NCBI GenBank assembly: GCA_948469885.1
Contig: CAOKMT010000001.1
Coordinates: 22,187-86,186, forward strand
DNA: 64,000 bases
Reading direction: 5' to 3'
From: an uncultured Sporosarcina sp.
Lineage (GTDB): Bacteria > Bacillota > Bacilli > Bacillales_A > Planococcaceae
Shown: piece by piece, positions 34,366-43,094 of the stretch
Layout of the letters: the number at the start of each line of letters is the position of its first letter
Numbering within the stretch: position 1 is the first letter of the stretch
Notes under the pieces: model-generated
The model's input: only the letters and a program-made list of their open reading frames with translations
Database searches by the model: none
Told to the model about the DNA's origin: nothing
Position numbers and translations under genes: made by a program

Positions 34366-36002
34366 CATTCGCTTATCCAAACGCGACGAAGGCATCATTG
34401 GCGCAAGTGAGTTTTAACGTGGAGGAAGGGGACTTCGTTTTACTTTGCGGGCCTTCAGGTTCGGGGAAAACGACGTTGTTGCGGCAATTAAAGCATGAAG
34501 TGCAACCGGAAGGGGCTTTGGAAGGGACAATATTGTATAAAGGCAATTTGTTGGCGGACATCGACCAGACAGCTTCCATTGAAGAAATCGGGTTCGTTTT
34601 TCAAGATCCTGACAATCAAATTGTCATGCATACCGTTTGGCAGGAGCTTACCTTCTCAATGGAAAACCTAGGCTACACAACGACGCAGATTGAACGGCGA
34701 ATGGGGGAACTCGTTCCTTTTTTCGGTATGGAAGAATGGCTTTTTCGGGAGATCCATGAATTGTCGGGAGGACAAAAACAACTCGTGAACTTGGCATCTG
34801 TCATGGCGCTTCAACCAAAAGTATTGTTATTGGATGAACCGACCGCACAGTTAGATCCCATCGGTGCAAAAGCATTTTTACAAATGCTCCATCGTATCCA
34901 CGAAGAATTGGCTGTCACCATTATCATGAGTGAGCATCGGTTGGAAGAAGTGTATCCATACGCTTCGACAGTTGTGATGTTACAAAATGGCCGCTGTACA
35001 TACGCCGGGACGCCCGGTCCTTTTCTTGAGCAGTTATGGCACGGAGAACATCGAGAATTGCAGCATTATATCCCTTCGATCGCGCAATTATTTTTATCGA
35101 CGAATGTAATGGACGATCTCCCCCTTCCGCTCACCGTGAAGCAAGGTAAGCAATGGATCCGGAAAGCGGGAAAAGATAAGAAGGGTGAGTGTGAATTGTT
35201 TGATGGGGAAAGCGGTTTAGTCAATGATGCGGAAGTTTTATTGCAATGCCGAAAACTTCATTTTCAATATGCTGAGCATACGCCTAAAGTGTTGAAAGAG
35301 TTGTCCTTGTCGATCCGCCAAGGAGAGTTCTTTACGTTGTTCGGCGGAAATGGATCGGGAAAATCGACATTGCTTCATAACATTGTCGGCATCGTAACCC
35401 CGCAACGTGGAAAAATATCATTTGCAGGCAAATCAATGAAAAAAATGTCGGCGAAAGAAAGAAGCAAATGGATCGGCTACGTAGCGCAAAATCCGGCACT
35501 TTATTTTACAAAGGAAACTGTTCGCGAGCAATTGGTGGAACGGTACGAAAGTGTGGCGCAAGGACAGGAGGGGAAGTTGGAAGAACTCATCCAGGTGTTG
35601 TCGATAGCGGATGTGTTGGACAGACATCCATTTGACATAAGTGGCGGCGAACAACAAAAAGTTGTCATCGCTTTGGCATTGCTTGCAGATCCGGCTTTGC
35701 TCATTTTGGACGAACCGACAAAAGGGTTGGACCCTTATTCAAAACAACAATTTGCTTTATTGCTTGAAAGATTGAGAGGTCTAGGAAAGACGATCTTCAT
35801 GGTGAGCCATGATATTGAGTTTGCGGCACAGTACGCTACGAGGTGCGGCATGTTGTTTAATGGAAAAGTGATATCGGTCGAGGAGACGAAGTCGTTTCTT
35901 CGAGATAATTACTTTTACACAACGATGATTCATCGGACGGTTGGCGAATGGCTGCCGAATGCGGTGACAGTGGAGGATGCGTTAGCACAATGGGGCACTT
36001 GA
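34338..36002 (+). CDS. ECF transporter ATPase, two ABC domains fused
   Basis: 554 aa with two complete nucleotide-binding domains. Domain 1: Walker A GPSGSGKTT, signature ELSGGQKQ, Walker B VLLLDEPTAQLDP. Domain 2: Walker A GGNGSGKST, signature DISGGEQQ, Walker B LLILDEPTKGLDP. It is equivalent to an EcfA-EcfA' pair in one chain, so the transporter needs one ATPase gene. GTG 34338 is preferred over GTG 34329 because GGGAAGG then has 10-bp spacing. Overlaps ecfT by 28 bp. Confidence 0.9.
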   Translation: MALYQIENVTFAYPNATKASLAQVSFNVEEGDFVLLCGPSGSGKTTLLRQLKHEVQPEGALEGTILYKGNLLADIDQTASIEEIGFVFQDPDNQIVMHTVWQELTFSMENLGYTTTQIERRMGELVPFFGMEEWLFREIHELSGGQKQLVNLASVMALQPKVLLLDEPTAQLDPIGAKAFLQMLHRIHEELAVTIIMSEHRLEEVYPYASTVVMLQNGRCTYAGTPGPFLEQLWHGEHRELQHYIPSIAQLFLSTNVMDDLPLPLTVKQGKQWIRKAGKDKKGECELFDGESGLVNDAEVLLQCRKLHFQYAEHTPKVLKELSLSIRQGEFFTLFGGNGSGKSTLLHNIVGIVTPQRGKISFAGKSMKKMSAKERSKWIGYVAQNPALYFTKETVREQLVERYESVAQGQEGKLEELIQVLSIADVLDRHPFDISGGEQQKVVIALALLADPALLILDEPTKGLDPYSKQQFALLLERLRGLGKTIFMVSHDIEFAAQYATRCGMLFNGKVISVEETKSFLRDNYFYTTMIHRTVGEWLPNAVTVEDALAQWGT

Positions 36003-36682
36003 AACGTTTTTTCTACGTTGGAAGTATTGGATTGATCGTATTTTTGTTAGGACTGGAATTTTGGAAAGAACAACATTATTTACTCATCAGCCTACTCGTC
36101 ATCAGTTGTGCGATGCTTCCTTTTTTCATTCATTTTGAAAAAAGATCAGTGAAGGCGGAGGAAATTGTATTGATCGCGATATTAGCTGCAATAGCTGCCA
36201 TTAGCCGAGTTCCATTCGCCCCGTTACCGAGTGTCCAACCGACTTCGTTCGTCGTCATTATGGCGGCCCTTGTCTTCGGTGGGGAAGTCGGATTTTTGGT
36301 CGGCTGCATCGCGGCGCTCGTTTCCAATCTGTTTTTAGGGCAAGGCCCCTGGACACCATGGCAAATGTTCTCGTGGGGCATGATGGGATTCACTGCGGGT
36401 TTATTGAAAGATACAGTTTTTATGAAAACGTTACTCGGAAAAAACATTTTTGGGTTTGTGTGGGGATTTGTTTTTGGTTGGGTCATGAATCTTTGGTTTG
36501 TGCTCGGCTTTTTTGAAGAACTCACATGGCCTGTATTCGTATCGGCCTATACTGCCAGTTTTCGTTTCGACTTGGCCCATGCTGTCGCCAATGTGTTTTT
36601 TCTGACGTTGTTTTCAGCAGGCTGGCTTAAAATATTGACGCGTGTGAAAGTGAAGTATGGGTTGTTGAAGCCGGACGGGTAG
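35990..36682 (+). CDS. ECF transporter S component, probably cobalamin-specific (CbrT-like)
   Basis: 230-aa protein with about six transmembrane helices. The central AAISRVPFAPLPSVQPTSF, the GFLVGCIAALVSNLFLGQGP stretch and WTPWQMFSWGMMGFTAGLL are typical of vitamin ECF S components. Substrate is assigned from the riboswitch and transcobalamin-like genes in the same operon; CbrT-type S components for B12 are known. ATG 35990 overlaps the ATPase stop by 13 bp with GGAGG upstream; the in-frame codon at 35948 is internal to the ATPase gene. Confidence 0.8.
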   Translation: MGHLKRFFYVGSIGLIVFLLGLEFWKEQHYLLISLLVISCAMLPFFIHFEKRSVKAEEIVLIAILAAIAAISRVPFAPLPSVQPTSFVVIMAALVFGGEVGFLVGCIAALVSNLFLGQGPWTPWQMFSWGMMGFTAGLLKDTVFMKTLLGKNIFGFVWGFVFGWVMNLWFVLGFFEELTWPVFVSAYTASFRFDLAHAVANVFFLTLFSAGWLKILTRVKVKYGLLKPDG

Positions 36683-36727
36683 AAGAGTTGCTGGAATGGT
36701 AGTTTACCAAAGAGGGTGACCTATTTG

Positions 36728-36817
36728 ATGGGAATGATCGTTGATCGTGACAGCGAAGGAAATAATAAGTTTTATACATCTCAAGCCTTAGTTAGAAATA
36801 TATCTCGGGTCCATTAA
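36728..36817 (+). CDS. Possible 29-codon small ORF
   Basis: ATG 36728 with a GAGGGTGA ribosome-like site at good spacing, reading 29 codons to TAA. The product is polar and begins M-G-M-I-V-D-R-D. I recognise no family. It may be a remnant or a chance ORF. Confidence 0.2.
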   Translation: MGMIVDRDSEGNNKFYTSQALVRNISRVH

Positions 36818-36913
36818 CAGGAATTCATTTGCACGGTAAGATAGAAATATAAAGACAGGAGTAAAATGAAGCGTTGATTTTGGGGTCAGTTATGGAGAGA
36901 ATGGGGCGAGCGT

Positions 36914-37366
36914 ATGAAAAAAGGGCTGAAGATGTTTTTACTTGGGGTAATCGGATCAATTTTACTTGTAGGGTGTAGTACAGGAAAGGGAAACGATGAC
37001 ATTGATCTTATCGGTAATTTTGAAGAAACGCAAAAAATTGAGATCATCTTATCGGATGATTCTGAGATAATTACAACCATTTCAGACGACAAGGATATTG
37101 AAAACTTCGTGGATGCGTTAAAAATGGATGATTGGGACCCGGTTGAGATTCCCACGGAAGCGATTAAAGGAAAGACCTTTAAAATTTATCGAAAAGATGC
37201 CGCTAAACTTAGCTGGTCAGCAAAACAAAAGGATAAATTAAAAGAAGTCGCGACGATGACAACGTACGAAGATGTTCCATATATCAAATTTAACCTGAAA
37301 AAATTTTCATTTAGTTTCGAAGTGCCAGCGGAAGTTCATGAATATTTAAATTCACTCGAAATGTAA
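36914..37366 (+). CDS. Hypothetical lipoprotein
   Basis: 150 aa. Signal peptide with lipobox L-V-G-C (Cys 21), then a small globular domain of alternating strands (KIEIILSDDSEIITTI) and charged helices. It resembles short extracytoplasmic lipoproteins of Bacillales but I do not recognise a named family. It stands alone after the cobalamin operon. ATG 36914; no strong ribosome site. Confidence 0.65.
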   Translation: MKKGLKMFLLGVIGSILLVGCSTGKGNDDIDLIGNFEETQKIEIILSDDSEIITTISDDKDIENFVDALKMDDWDPVEIPTEAIKGKTFKIYRKDAAKLSWSAKQKDKLKEVATMTTYEDVPYIKFNLKKFSFSFEVPAEVHEYLNSLEM

Positions 37367-37754
37367 CGGTTGAAATTGGATGCGGTTGCCGTACAATATT
37401 GTGCCAAGACATGACCAGGTGGTAAAGTAATCCATTCAAGATGCGTGGAAATGCGATTGGGTCCAAATTATACGAACGGGCCATTTTGTGAAATAGAGAT
37501 AACCAAAAAGTCTGTATCCATGATTACTTTGTGATCTAAGATACAGGCTTTTTATTTTAGTTAAGGTCCCTCTAAATTAATTCTATTTATCACATGAAAT
37601 ATACATAGCGATAAATTTTTTATATAAGTTGAAACAAAGAATGCGATATTTAGTTGATTGTAGTAGAAAGCGCCCGCTTGGAATGGAAATCAATGAGCTT
37701 TTTGAGTGGGAATCTTTACGTCAACATATATAGATTAAATACGATTTAAAAAAT
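37367..37754. other. Gene-free stretch with one terminator
   Basis: Between the lipoprotein stop and the ECF promoter I see no gene. A terminator-like stem at 37505-37518 with 37540-37553 (AAAGTCTGTATC with GATACAGGCTTT) precedes a T-rich tract. The rest is AT-rich without recognisable structure. Confidence 0.6.
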
Positions 37755-37781
37755 TGAACCTCCTGTGATTTGATAATCGTC
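37755..37781 (+). promoter_or_regulatory. ECF-type promoter, probably autoregulatory
   Basis: TGAACC at 37755-37760, 17 bp, CGTC at 37778-37781, 34 bp before the sigma gene. Same geometry as the sigma-W promoter in this window (TGAAAC, 17 bp, CGTA) but with a CGTC -10 element, as expected for a distinct ECF sigma factor. Confidence 0.65.
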
Positions 37782-37815
37782 TAATAGCAGAGTTGGGTAA
37801 AAAGGGGGGAGTAGA

Positions 37816-38343
37816 TTGGACAATGAAGAAAAAGATTTCCTATTAGAAAAAGTGATGATTGAATATGGCGACGAGTTGGTACGATTGGCATTTTCTTATG
37901 TGAAAGATACAGAGACTGCTAAAGATATGGTTCAAAATACGTTTATCAAATGTTACAAAAACCTTGATTCGTTCCGATTTGATGCGCACGTAAAAACATG
38001 GCTCTATCGTATAACAATTAACGAATGTAAAGATCATTTAAAGAGCTGGAATTACAAAATGGTACAGGTCAAAAGCTTCATCAATGAAACAGCAAAGTCC
38101 ATATTACCATCAACAGAAAGAACCGTTATCGATAAATACAATAATCAAGAAATAAAAGACACGATCTTTTCTCTTCCAAAAATGTATCGGGAAGTGGTTT
38201 ATCTATACTATTATGAGTCATTAAAGACAGGGGAAATTGCCGAAGTCTTGGATATTTCAGTTAATACAGTGAAAACGCGATTAAGAAGAGCAAAACAAAG
38301 ATTAGCGCCGATGATAAAGGAGGCAGAACTCAATGAAAGATAA
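37816..38343 (+). CDS. ECF RNA polymerase sigma factor
   Basis: 175 aa with sigma region 2 (DMVQNTFIKCYKNLDSF, VKTWLYRITINECKDHL) and region 4 (YYESLKTGEIAEVLDISVNT then VKTRLRRAKQRL). Starts at TTG 37816 with GGGGGGA 5 bp upstream. Not SigW, which is present elsewhere in the window. An ECF promoter precedes it, and a membrane protein overlapping by 11 bp is its likely anti-sigma factor. Confidence 0.88.
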   Translation: MDNEEKDFLLEKVMIEYGDELVRLAFSYVKDTETAKDMVQNTFIKCYKNLDSFRFDAHVKTWLYRITINECKDHLKSWNYKMVQVKSFINETAKSILPSTERTVIDKYNNQEIKDTIFSLPKMYREVVYLYYYESLKTGEIAEVLDISVNTVKTRLRRAKQRLAPMIKEAELNER

Positions 38344-39334
38344 ACGAGTAAGAGATAAGTTTTATCATACGTCCGATCCAGAATTAAGATTTACGAAAGA
38401 AGACCGTAATGAAGTGTTTGAACAAATTCATAAGCTGGAGAAGAGTAGTCCAAAAAAGAAATCATTTGTTTCTTCTTCAAAAAAATTTGCTCCCCTTACA
38501 GCTTCTTTAGTCGTGGTAGGCTTGTGTCTATTTTTGTTTATGCCATCGATTTTTCCCGGAAACTTTATTAAGGAAGATAAGGAAAGGAATGCAAGTGGAT
38601 CGGTATTTCAAGAAGACGAGTTTTTAACCACTCTATTAACGGTGAAAGATGATCATAATAGAATCCCTATTAACCTTTTATTTACTTATAGTAAAGATAA
38701 AAAGATGTTGAAAGTTTTATCGATCCCTCGAGATACTTATGCCCCCATATTGGATAAGCCTGGTGGGACTACTTCATATGGTAAATTGACATTCGCTTAT
38801 GATGCTGGTTCAGGAGGTGCTGAGAATGTAAGAACAACAGTTTCTGAGCTATTTGATTTATCAATTGATTATTATGCTGTTATCGATTTAGAAACCTTTT
38901 CAGCAATAATTGATTCAGTGAATGGAATAGATTACGACTTGCAAGAAGATATTCGAGTAAGAGCCATCTCTCAAGTGGCATTTGAATTCAAAAAAGGGAT
39001 GAATCTTTTAAATGGGGAAGAGGTTGCGGCATTAATAATGGATGCTACGGTTGGAACAAACTTGGATGAAGAAGAGCAATTAAAACTCATTCATACAGTA
39101 ATCAATCAAACAATAAACGTATTGCCACAAACACAATTAAAACAATGGACGGCTGAAATAGAAGGTAATTTTCCAATTGAACAATTGTTAAAGGATAAAG
39201 GGGAACTTCCCCAGGTACAATCCGTATCCTTATTGGATGGCATAAAAGATGAAATGATAGATGGGGCTTACTATATTAAATTTGAGAAAGCCTTTTTAAA
39301 TGCAGTTTCAGAAGAGTTAAAGACATTTAACTAA
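38333..39334 (+). CDS. Probable anti-sigma factor with a degenerate LytR-CpsA-Psr domain
   Basis: 333 aa: cytoplasmic N-terminus (1-50), one transmembrane helix (about 52-73), then an extracellular region with LCP-domain features: VLSIPRDTYAPI, KLTFAYDAG, IDYYAVIDLETFSAIIDSVNG. LCP enzymes attach wall polymers using arginines in an R-S-D motif and in the later R-x-R / D-x-x-R-x-x-R-Q block. Here those positions read NRIPIN and MDATVGTNLDEEEQL, so the catalytic arginines are lost. Only the PRDT element is kept. Overlap with the ECF sigma gene suggests it is the anti-sigma partner and that the dead LCP domain senses a lipid-linked wall intermediate (inference). Confidence 0.72.
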   Translation: MKDKRVRDKFYHTSDPELRFTKEDRNEVFEQIHKLEKSSPKKKSFVSSSKKFAPLTASLVVVGLCLFLFMPSIFPGNFIKEDKERNASGSVFQEDEFLTTLLTVKDDHNRIPINLLFTYSKDKKMLKVLSIPRDTYAPILDKPGGTTSYGKLTFAYDAGSGGAENVRTTVSELFDLSIDYYAVIDLETFSAIIDSVNGIDYDLQEDIRVRAISQVAFEFKKGMNLLNGEEVAALIMDATVGTNLDEEEQLKLIHTVINQTINVLPQTQLKQWTAEIEGNFPIEQLLKDKGELPQVQSVSLLDGIKDEMIDGAYYIKFEKAFLNAVSEELKTFN

Positions 39335-39640
39335 TTCGAGATTAAGAATTTCGGGATCGTGACTTATGATTTTCTTCGGTTTTTTTCAAATAATCATTAG
39401 AAAATCGTCAGAAAAAGGCGACGCGCCTGCGGTAATGCCTTTATGATTAACATCTTGTTGGTGTTATGCTCAAAAAATCTAGTTGTAATTAAAAGCACAG
39501 AATATAAAATCTGTGCTTTTTTGCTTGAAGTTAAAATGCAAGCGGAAAACACTTATGAAAAGTGGTCCATGCCATAGTTTTGTCATGTATACTGAATAGA
39601 GGAACCATTTCGAGTATTGTTCATGGAGAGTGATGGCTAA
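39335..39640. other. Intergenic region with terminator at 39491-39523
   Basis: AAAAGCACAGA (39491-39501) pairs with TCTGTGCTTTT, followed by T residues, ending the ECF operon. The 150 bp before it contains no gene that I can support. Confidence 0.8.
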
Positions 39641-40657
39641 ATGGTAAACGAGATGTGGTTAGAAAAATTAGAGATGCTTCATCCGATCGTTCAAGCACCG
39701 ATGGCAGGGGTGACGACGCCCGAATTTGTGGCGGCTTCAGCGGAAGCAGGCATACTTGGCTCAATCGGGGCAGGGTATTTATCGGCGGAAAATACAAGAG
39801 AATTCATTCGAAATGTGAAAAAGTTGACAAGTAAGCCGTTTGCAGTCAATCTATTCGTCCCTGAACAACCGGAGATGTCACAGGATCAATTGCGACAAGC
39901 GTACGAGGCTTTGCAACCGATCGGTCAAAAGCTCGGCATCCCATTTTGGAAAACGCCGCTGTCGACATCCGAGTTTGACGAGCAGCTACAAGTCATCGTA
40001 GAAGAAGGGGTCCAAGCTTGCTCCTTCACATTCGGCTTGCCGGATGAAAAGCATGTGAAATGGCTGAAAGACAATGGCGTCATGCTAATCGGCACAGCGA
40101 CAACGGTGGAGGAAGCGGAGCTTGCTGAACGAGCGGGCATGGACATGATCGTTGCGCAAGGAAGTGAAGCAGGTGGGCATCGCGGTTCATTCACAGCACC
40201 GATGCAACTCATTCCGCTCGACCCGTTGCTTGCAGAGATCATAGCGGCTGTCCGTATTCCGGTCATTGCGGCGGGTGGTATTGCGAATAAAGAGTTCAAA
40301 GATGCATGTTTGGCCATGGGCGCACAAGCTGTGCAAATTGGGACGGTCCTCCTTGCGACTGAAGAAAGTGGTGCGCATCCGCTTTATAAAGAAGCGGTTT
40401 TGAACGTATTACCGGGCAACACATCCTTTACGACAGCTTTCTCGGGGAAGGCGGCACGCGGCATCCGAAATGAGTTCATGGAAGTGATGGAAGATAAAAT
40501 AATTGCGCCGTATCCTTATCAAAATGACTTAACGAAAGAGATACGGAAAGTGGCGGCACAAAAAGGAAAGTCGAATTATATGTCTTTATGGGCGGGCGAA
40601 CAGGCGCATTTAAGTAAGAAAGGAACGATTCAAGAAATCATAGAGACGTTTATATGA
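39641..40657 (+). CDS. Nitronate monooxygenase (2-nitropropane dioxygenase family)
   Basis: 338-aa FMN-dependent TIM-barrel oxygenase. N-terminal HPIVQAPMAGVTTPEFVAA, GSEAGGHRGSF near residue 175, then VIAAGGIANKE and GAQAVQIGTVLLATEES form the FMN phosphate site. Members oxidise propionate-3-nitronate and other alkyl nitronates. Related FabK enoyl reductases share the fold, but the EAGGHRG motif fits class I nitronate monooxygenases. Possibly co-transcribed with the EamA transporter 21 bp downstream. Confidence 0.88.
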   Translation: MVNEMWLEKLEMLHPIVQAPMAGVTTPEFVAASAEAGILGSIGAGYLSAENTREFIRNVKKLTSKPFAVNLFVPEQPEMSQDQLRQAYEALQPIGQKLGIPFWKTPLSTSEFDEQLQVIVEEGVQACSFTFGLPDEKHVKWLKDNGVMLIGTATTVEEAELAERAGMDMIVAQGSEAGGHRGSFTAPMQLIPLDPLLAEIIAAVRIPVIAAGGIANKEFKDACLAMGAQAVQIGTVLLATEESGAHPLYKEAVLNVLPGNTSFTTAFSGKAARGIRNEFMEVMEDKIIAPYPYQNDLTKEIRKVAAQKGKSNYMSLWAGEQAHLSKKGTIQEIIETFI

Positions 40658-40678
40658 CGAGATTGTTGGAGGGATGAA

Positions 40679-41560
40679 ATGGGCAAATATATTGGGGAAA
40701 TCGGGTTAATTTTAACTGCGATTATATGGGGAATTGGATTTCCGGCAAGTGCGATGGCATTGGATCACTATACTCCTTATCAAATTATCGCCGGAAGGTT
40801 TTTAATCGGATTCCTTATTTTAAGTTTAGTTTTTTATAAAAGGTTAAAAGCGATGAATAAAAGTGTTTTGATCAAAAGCGTAGCATTAGGGGCCATATTG
40901 TACATTTCATTTATTTTACAAACAGTTGGTTTACAATTTACGACGCCTTCTAAAAATGCATTTTTAACGGTCATTAATGTCGTTATTGTGCCTTTTATTG
41001 GATTCGCTTTCTATAAGAAACGCCTTGATATATTTGAACTGGTCGGTGCGGTAATGGCGGTTATCGGGATTGCCGTTCTCTCTTTACAATTTTCGGGAAC
41101 AGTCAATATCGGGGATATCCTGACCCTTTGTTGTGCTATCGGATTCGCTGTTCACATTTTCTATACGGCAAAGTTTGTGGCGGAAGAAGATCCTGTGCTT
41201 ATTACAATTATCCAAATGTTTACAGCGGCATTGTTGGGGAGCGGTGTTGTTGTTGCCAAAGGAGAAACGACGTTCGCGGTAGAGTCGGATGCACTGATCC
41301 CCCTCCTTTTTCTAGGGATCTTTTCAACAACAATTGCTTACTTGTTGCAAACTATCTCGCAAAAGTATATTACAGAAACAAAAGCAGCGATCATCTTATC
41401 GACGGAAGCCTTGTGGGGCACATTGTTTTCGGTCATTCTCGTCGGTGAACTCTTTACGATAAGATTGGCTATTGGCGCATTGCTCATCATTAGTGCCATT
41501 TTGATTGCTGAAACGAAAGTAAGTTTCCGATTGTACAAAAGAGAACGGAAGCTGGAGTGA
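40679..41560 (+). CDS. EamA-family (DMT) transporter
   Basis: 293-aa membrane protein with ten predicted helices in two EamA halves (for example IWGIGFPASAMALDHYTPYQ in helix 1, FTTPSKNAFLTVINVV in the first half, STEALWGTLFSVILVGE in the second). Exports or imports an unknown metabolite. ATG 40679 has GGAGGG 5 bp upstream. Confidence 0.87.
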   Translation: MGKYIGEIGLILTAIIWGIGFPASAMALDHYTPYQIIAGRFLIGFLILSLVFYKRLKAMNKSVLIKSVALGAILYISFILQTVGLQFTTPSKNAFLTVINVVIVPFIGFAFYKKRLDIFELVGAVMAVIGIAVLSLQFSGTVNIGDILTLCCAIGFAVHIFYTAKFVAEEDPVLITIIQMFTAALLGSGVVVAKGETTFAVESDALIPLLFLGIFSTTIAYLLQTISQKYITETKAAIILSTEALWGTLFSVILVGELFTIRLAIGALLIISAILIAETKVSFRLYKRERKLE

Positions 41561-41645
41561 GGGCGTGTAGGAAGTGATCCGCAATTGGAAGAGTGTTATC
41601 GGCAGCTTCATAAAGTTATCTGTGTTTAAGGAAGAGATGCCTGAA

Positions 41646-41678
41646 AAAGAAACATGCCAAGGGGCGCATGTTTCTTTG
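41646..41678. terminator. Bidirectional terminator between EamA and YbjQ genes
   Basis: AAAGAAACATGC (41646-41657) pairs with GCATGTTTCTTT (41665-41676); A- and T-rich flanks serve both converging genes. Confidence 0.85.
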
Positions 41679-41681
41679 ATT

Positions 41682-42005
41682 TTATTCGCCTTCCCGATAC
41701 GTGACAGCTGTTCCGGTAGCGATACACATCATCATGCCTTCTCGGACCGTCTCGAAGTCTAAGTCAATGCCGACAATCCCATTCGCGCCTAGTGCTTTTG
41801 CACGTTCGCTCATTTCATTGATAGCAATTTGACGGCCTTCCGCAAGCTTGTCTTCATAGGCGGCACTTCTTCCACCAATGACGTCTGTGACCGACGCGAA
41901 AAGATCGCGGACGATATTGGCCCCCATAATGGCTTCTCCTGAAACGATGCCATGGTATTTTTCAATGGTTTTCCCTTGAATGATATTGGTTGTCGTTTGT
42001 AGCAT
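41682..42005 (-). CDS. YbjQ / UPF0145 family protein
   Basis: 107 aa, full length for the family, with GIVSGEAIMGANIVRD and the conserved ALGANGIVGIDLDFE block. Forms pentameric heavy-metal-binding-like folds in structures of relatives; function unknown. GGAGG precedes the start on the minus strand. Single gene. Confidence 0.9.
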   Translation of the reverse strand: MLQTTTNIIQGKTIEKYHGIVSGEAIMGANIVRDLFASVTDVIGGRSAAYEDKLAEGRQIAINEMSERAKALGANGIVGIDLDFETVREGMMMCIATGTAVTYREGE

Positions 42006-42134
42006 AGAAAACGCCTCCTTTAGAATAACTTTTATACGATTGTAAAATGAAAAAGTTCCCGAGTTCTTAAAATAGCAGAAAAATTACTGAATATTAGGGG
42101 ATTCGTTTATAGTGAAAGGAGAGGAGGAGATTAA

Positions 42135-42554
42135 GTGGAAACACGTATTGTGGAAATGAATGAATTCGTTGTCAAAGGGTTTAGCGTCAAAGGTTCTTTT
42201 GCTGACATTCCGCCGCTTTGGGATCGGTTGAACGAGGAGATTGCAAAGAAAGGCATCATCGCAGAAGAGTCTTTCGGTGTCACTTTGTCGATGCAAGGTG
42301 GTAAGGTCGATTACATCGCTGGTATCAAATCGGCGTTGGCGGAAGACTTTTCCGATGCGGAAGAAGTTGTCATCTCCGCGGGAAAATTTGTCGTCGCAAA
42401 AGTGCAAGGCGGTGTTCCAGCCATTCCTCAAACTTTTGACGCGCTCATACAAAGAGGCGATCTCCAGTTTCGGAAAGGTTATGGGATGGAGCGGTATATT
42501 CATCCGGTTGGTTCGGAAGGGTATGGGATTGAAGTTTGGATGCCGATTAAGTAG
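42135..42554 (+). CDS. GyrI-like / AraC effector-binding domain protein
   Basis: 139-aa stand-alone small-molecule binding domain (GyrI-like superfamily) without a DNA-binding part: FVVKGFSVKGSFADIPPLWD, GVTLSMQGGKVDYIAGI, AGKFVVAKVQGGVPAIPQTF, GIEVWMPIK at the C-terminus. Such proteins bind or hydrolyse cyclopropanoid and other xenobiotics in some cases. GTG 42135 with GGAGGAG upstream. Confidence 0.85.
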   Translation: METRIVEMNEFVVKGFSVKGSFADIPPLWDRLNEEIAKKGIIAEESFGVTLSMQGGKVDYIAGIKSALAEDFSDAEEVVISAGKFVVAKVQGGVPAIPQTFDALIQRGDLQFRKGYGMERYIHPVGSEGYGIEVWMPIK

Positions 42555-42572
42555 TTTTCATAGCCAGATACC

Positions 42573-42656
42573 GTACCGCCACGATCAGACCCTCACGATG
42601 TTGGTCATGATAGAAAGTCGCGCACTTGGATTGCGTTTCTTACTCTGTGGCGGTAC
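42573..42656. repeat. 10-bp perfect inverted repeat enclosing 64 bp
   Basis: GTACCGCCAC at 42573-42582 and GTGGCGGTAC at 42647-42656, followed at 42664 by a third partial copy (AGCGGTAC) and a T run. It may be a terminator-like structure between converging genes or a small mobile remnant. Confidence 0.4.
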
Positions 42657-42662
42657 TAAAAA

Positions 42663-43070
42663 TTAGCGGTACTTTTTTGATACGACGAATTCTGTGATCG
42701 GAAGCGTTATAACTGCAAAACCAATAACAATAACGAGCGGGATATTTTTTATGTCATTCATTGGAACGGCTTTTTCCGATACAATTAATACGATGATCAT
42801 CAGGAAAAGTAACAAAAAATAACTAACTTTTGAACTCAAAAGTGTAATATGTTTTTCCAGTTCATCCTTATCTCCTTCATGTTTGCCTTCCATCTCGCCC
42901 CATGTAATAGATTGAAAGAAAAAATAAATACCCACAGATACAAAGATGAGCGTAGAAGCATTCACTACATCTTTTGCAAACCACTCATATAGTCCAAATC
43001 CACCGATTGCCACAACTAAAACCAAAGAACAGATGATGCTCACTTTTTTGGTAACAGCCATTTTCCTCAT
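42663..43070 (-). CDS. Hypothetical four-helix membrane protein
   Basis: 135 aa with four hydrophobic segments (about 8-27, 36-55, 82-99 and 109-128) and a charged EGKHEGDKDELEKH loop. I recognise no named function. It follows an XRE regulator on the same strand, a common pairing in Firmicutes. Its last helix (IGFAVITLPITEFVVSKKYR) is nearly duplicated by the tiny ORF just upstream. Confidence 0.65.
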   Translation of the reverse strand: MRKMAVTKKVSIICSLVLVVAIGGFGLYEWFAKDVVNASTLIFVSVGIYFFFQSITWGEMEGKHEGDKDELEKHITLLSSKVSYFLLLFLMIIVLIVSEKAVPMNDIKNIPLVIVIGFAVITLPITEFVVSKKYR

Positions 43071-43094
43071 TCCTTTCTTAATAAAATGGAGAAG

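Noticed and set aside
39360-39480. Possible gene remnant with a GC-rich island after the LCP gene
   Set aside because: No reading frame longer than about 20 codons and no recognisable motif.
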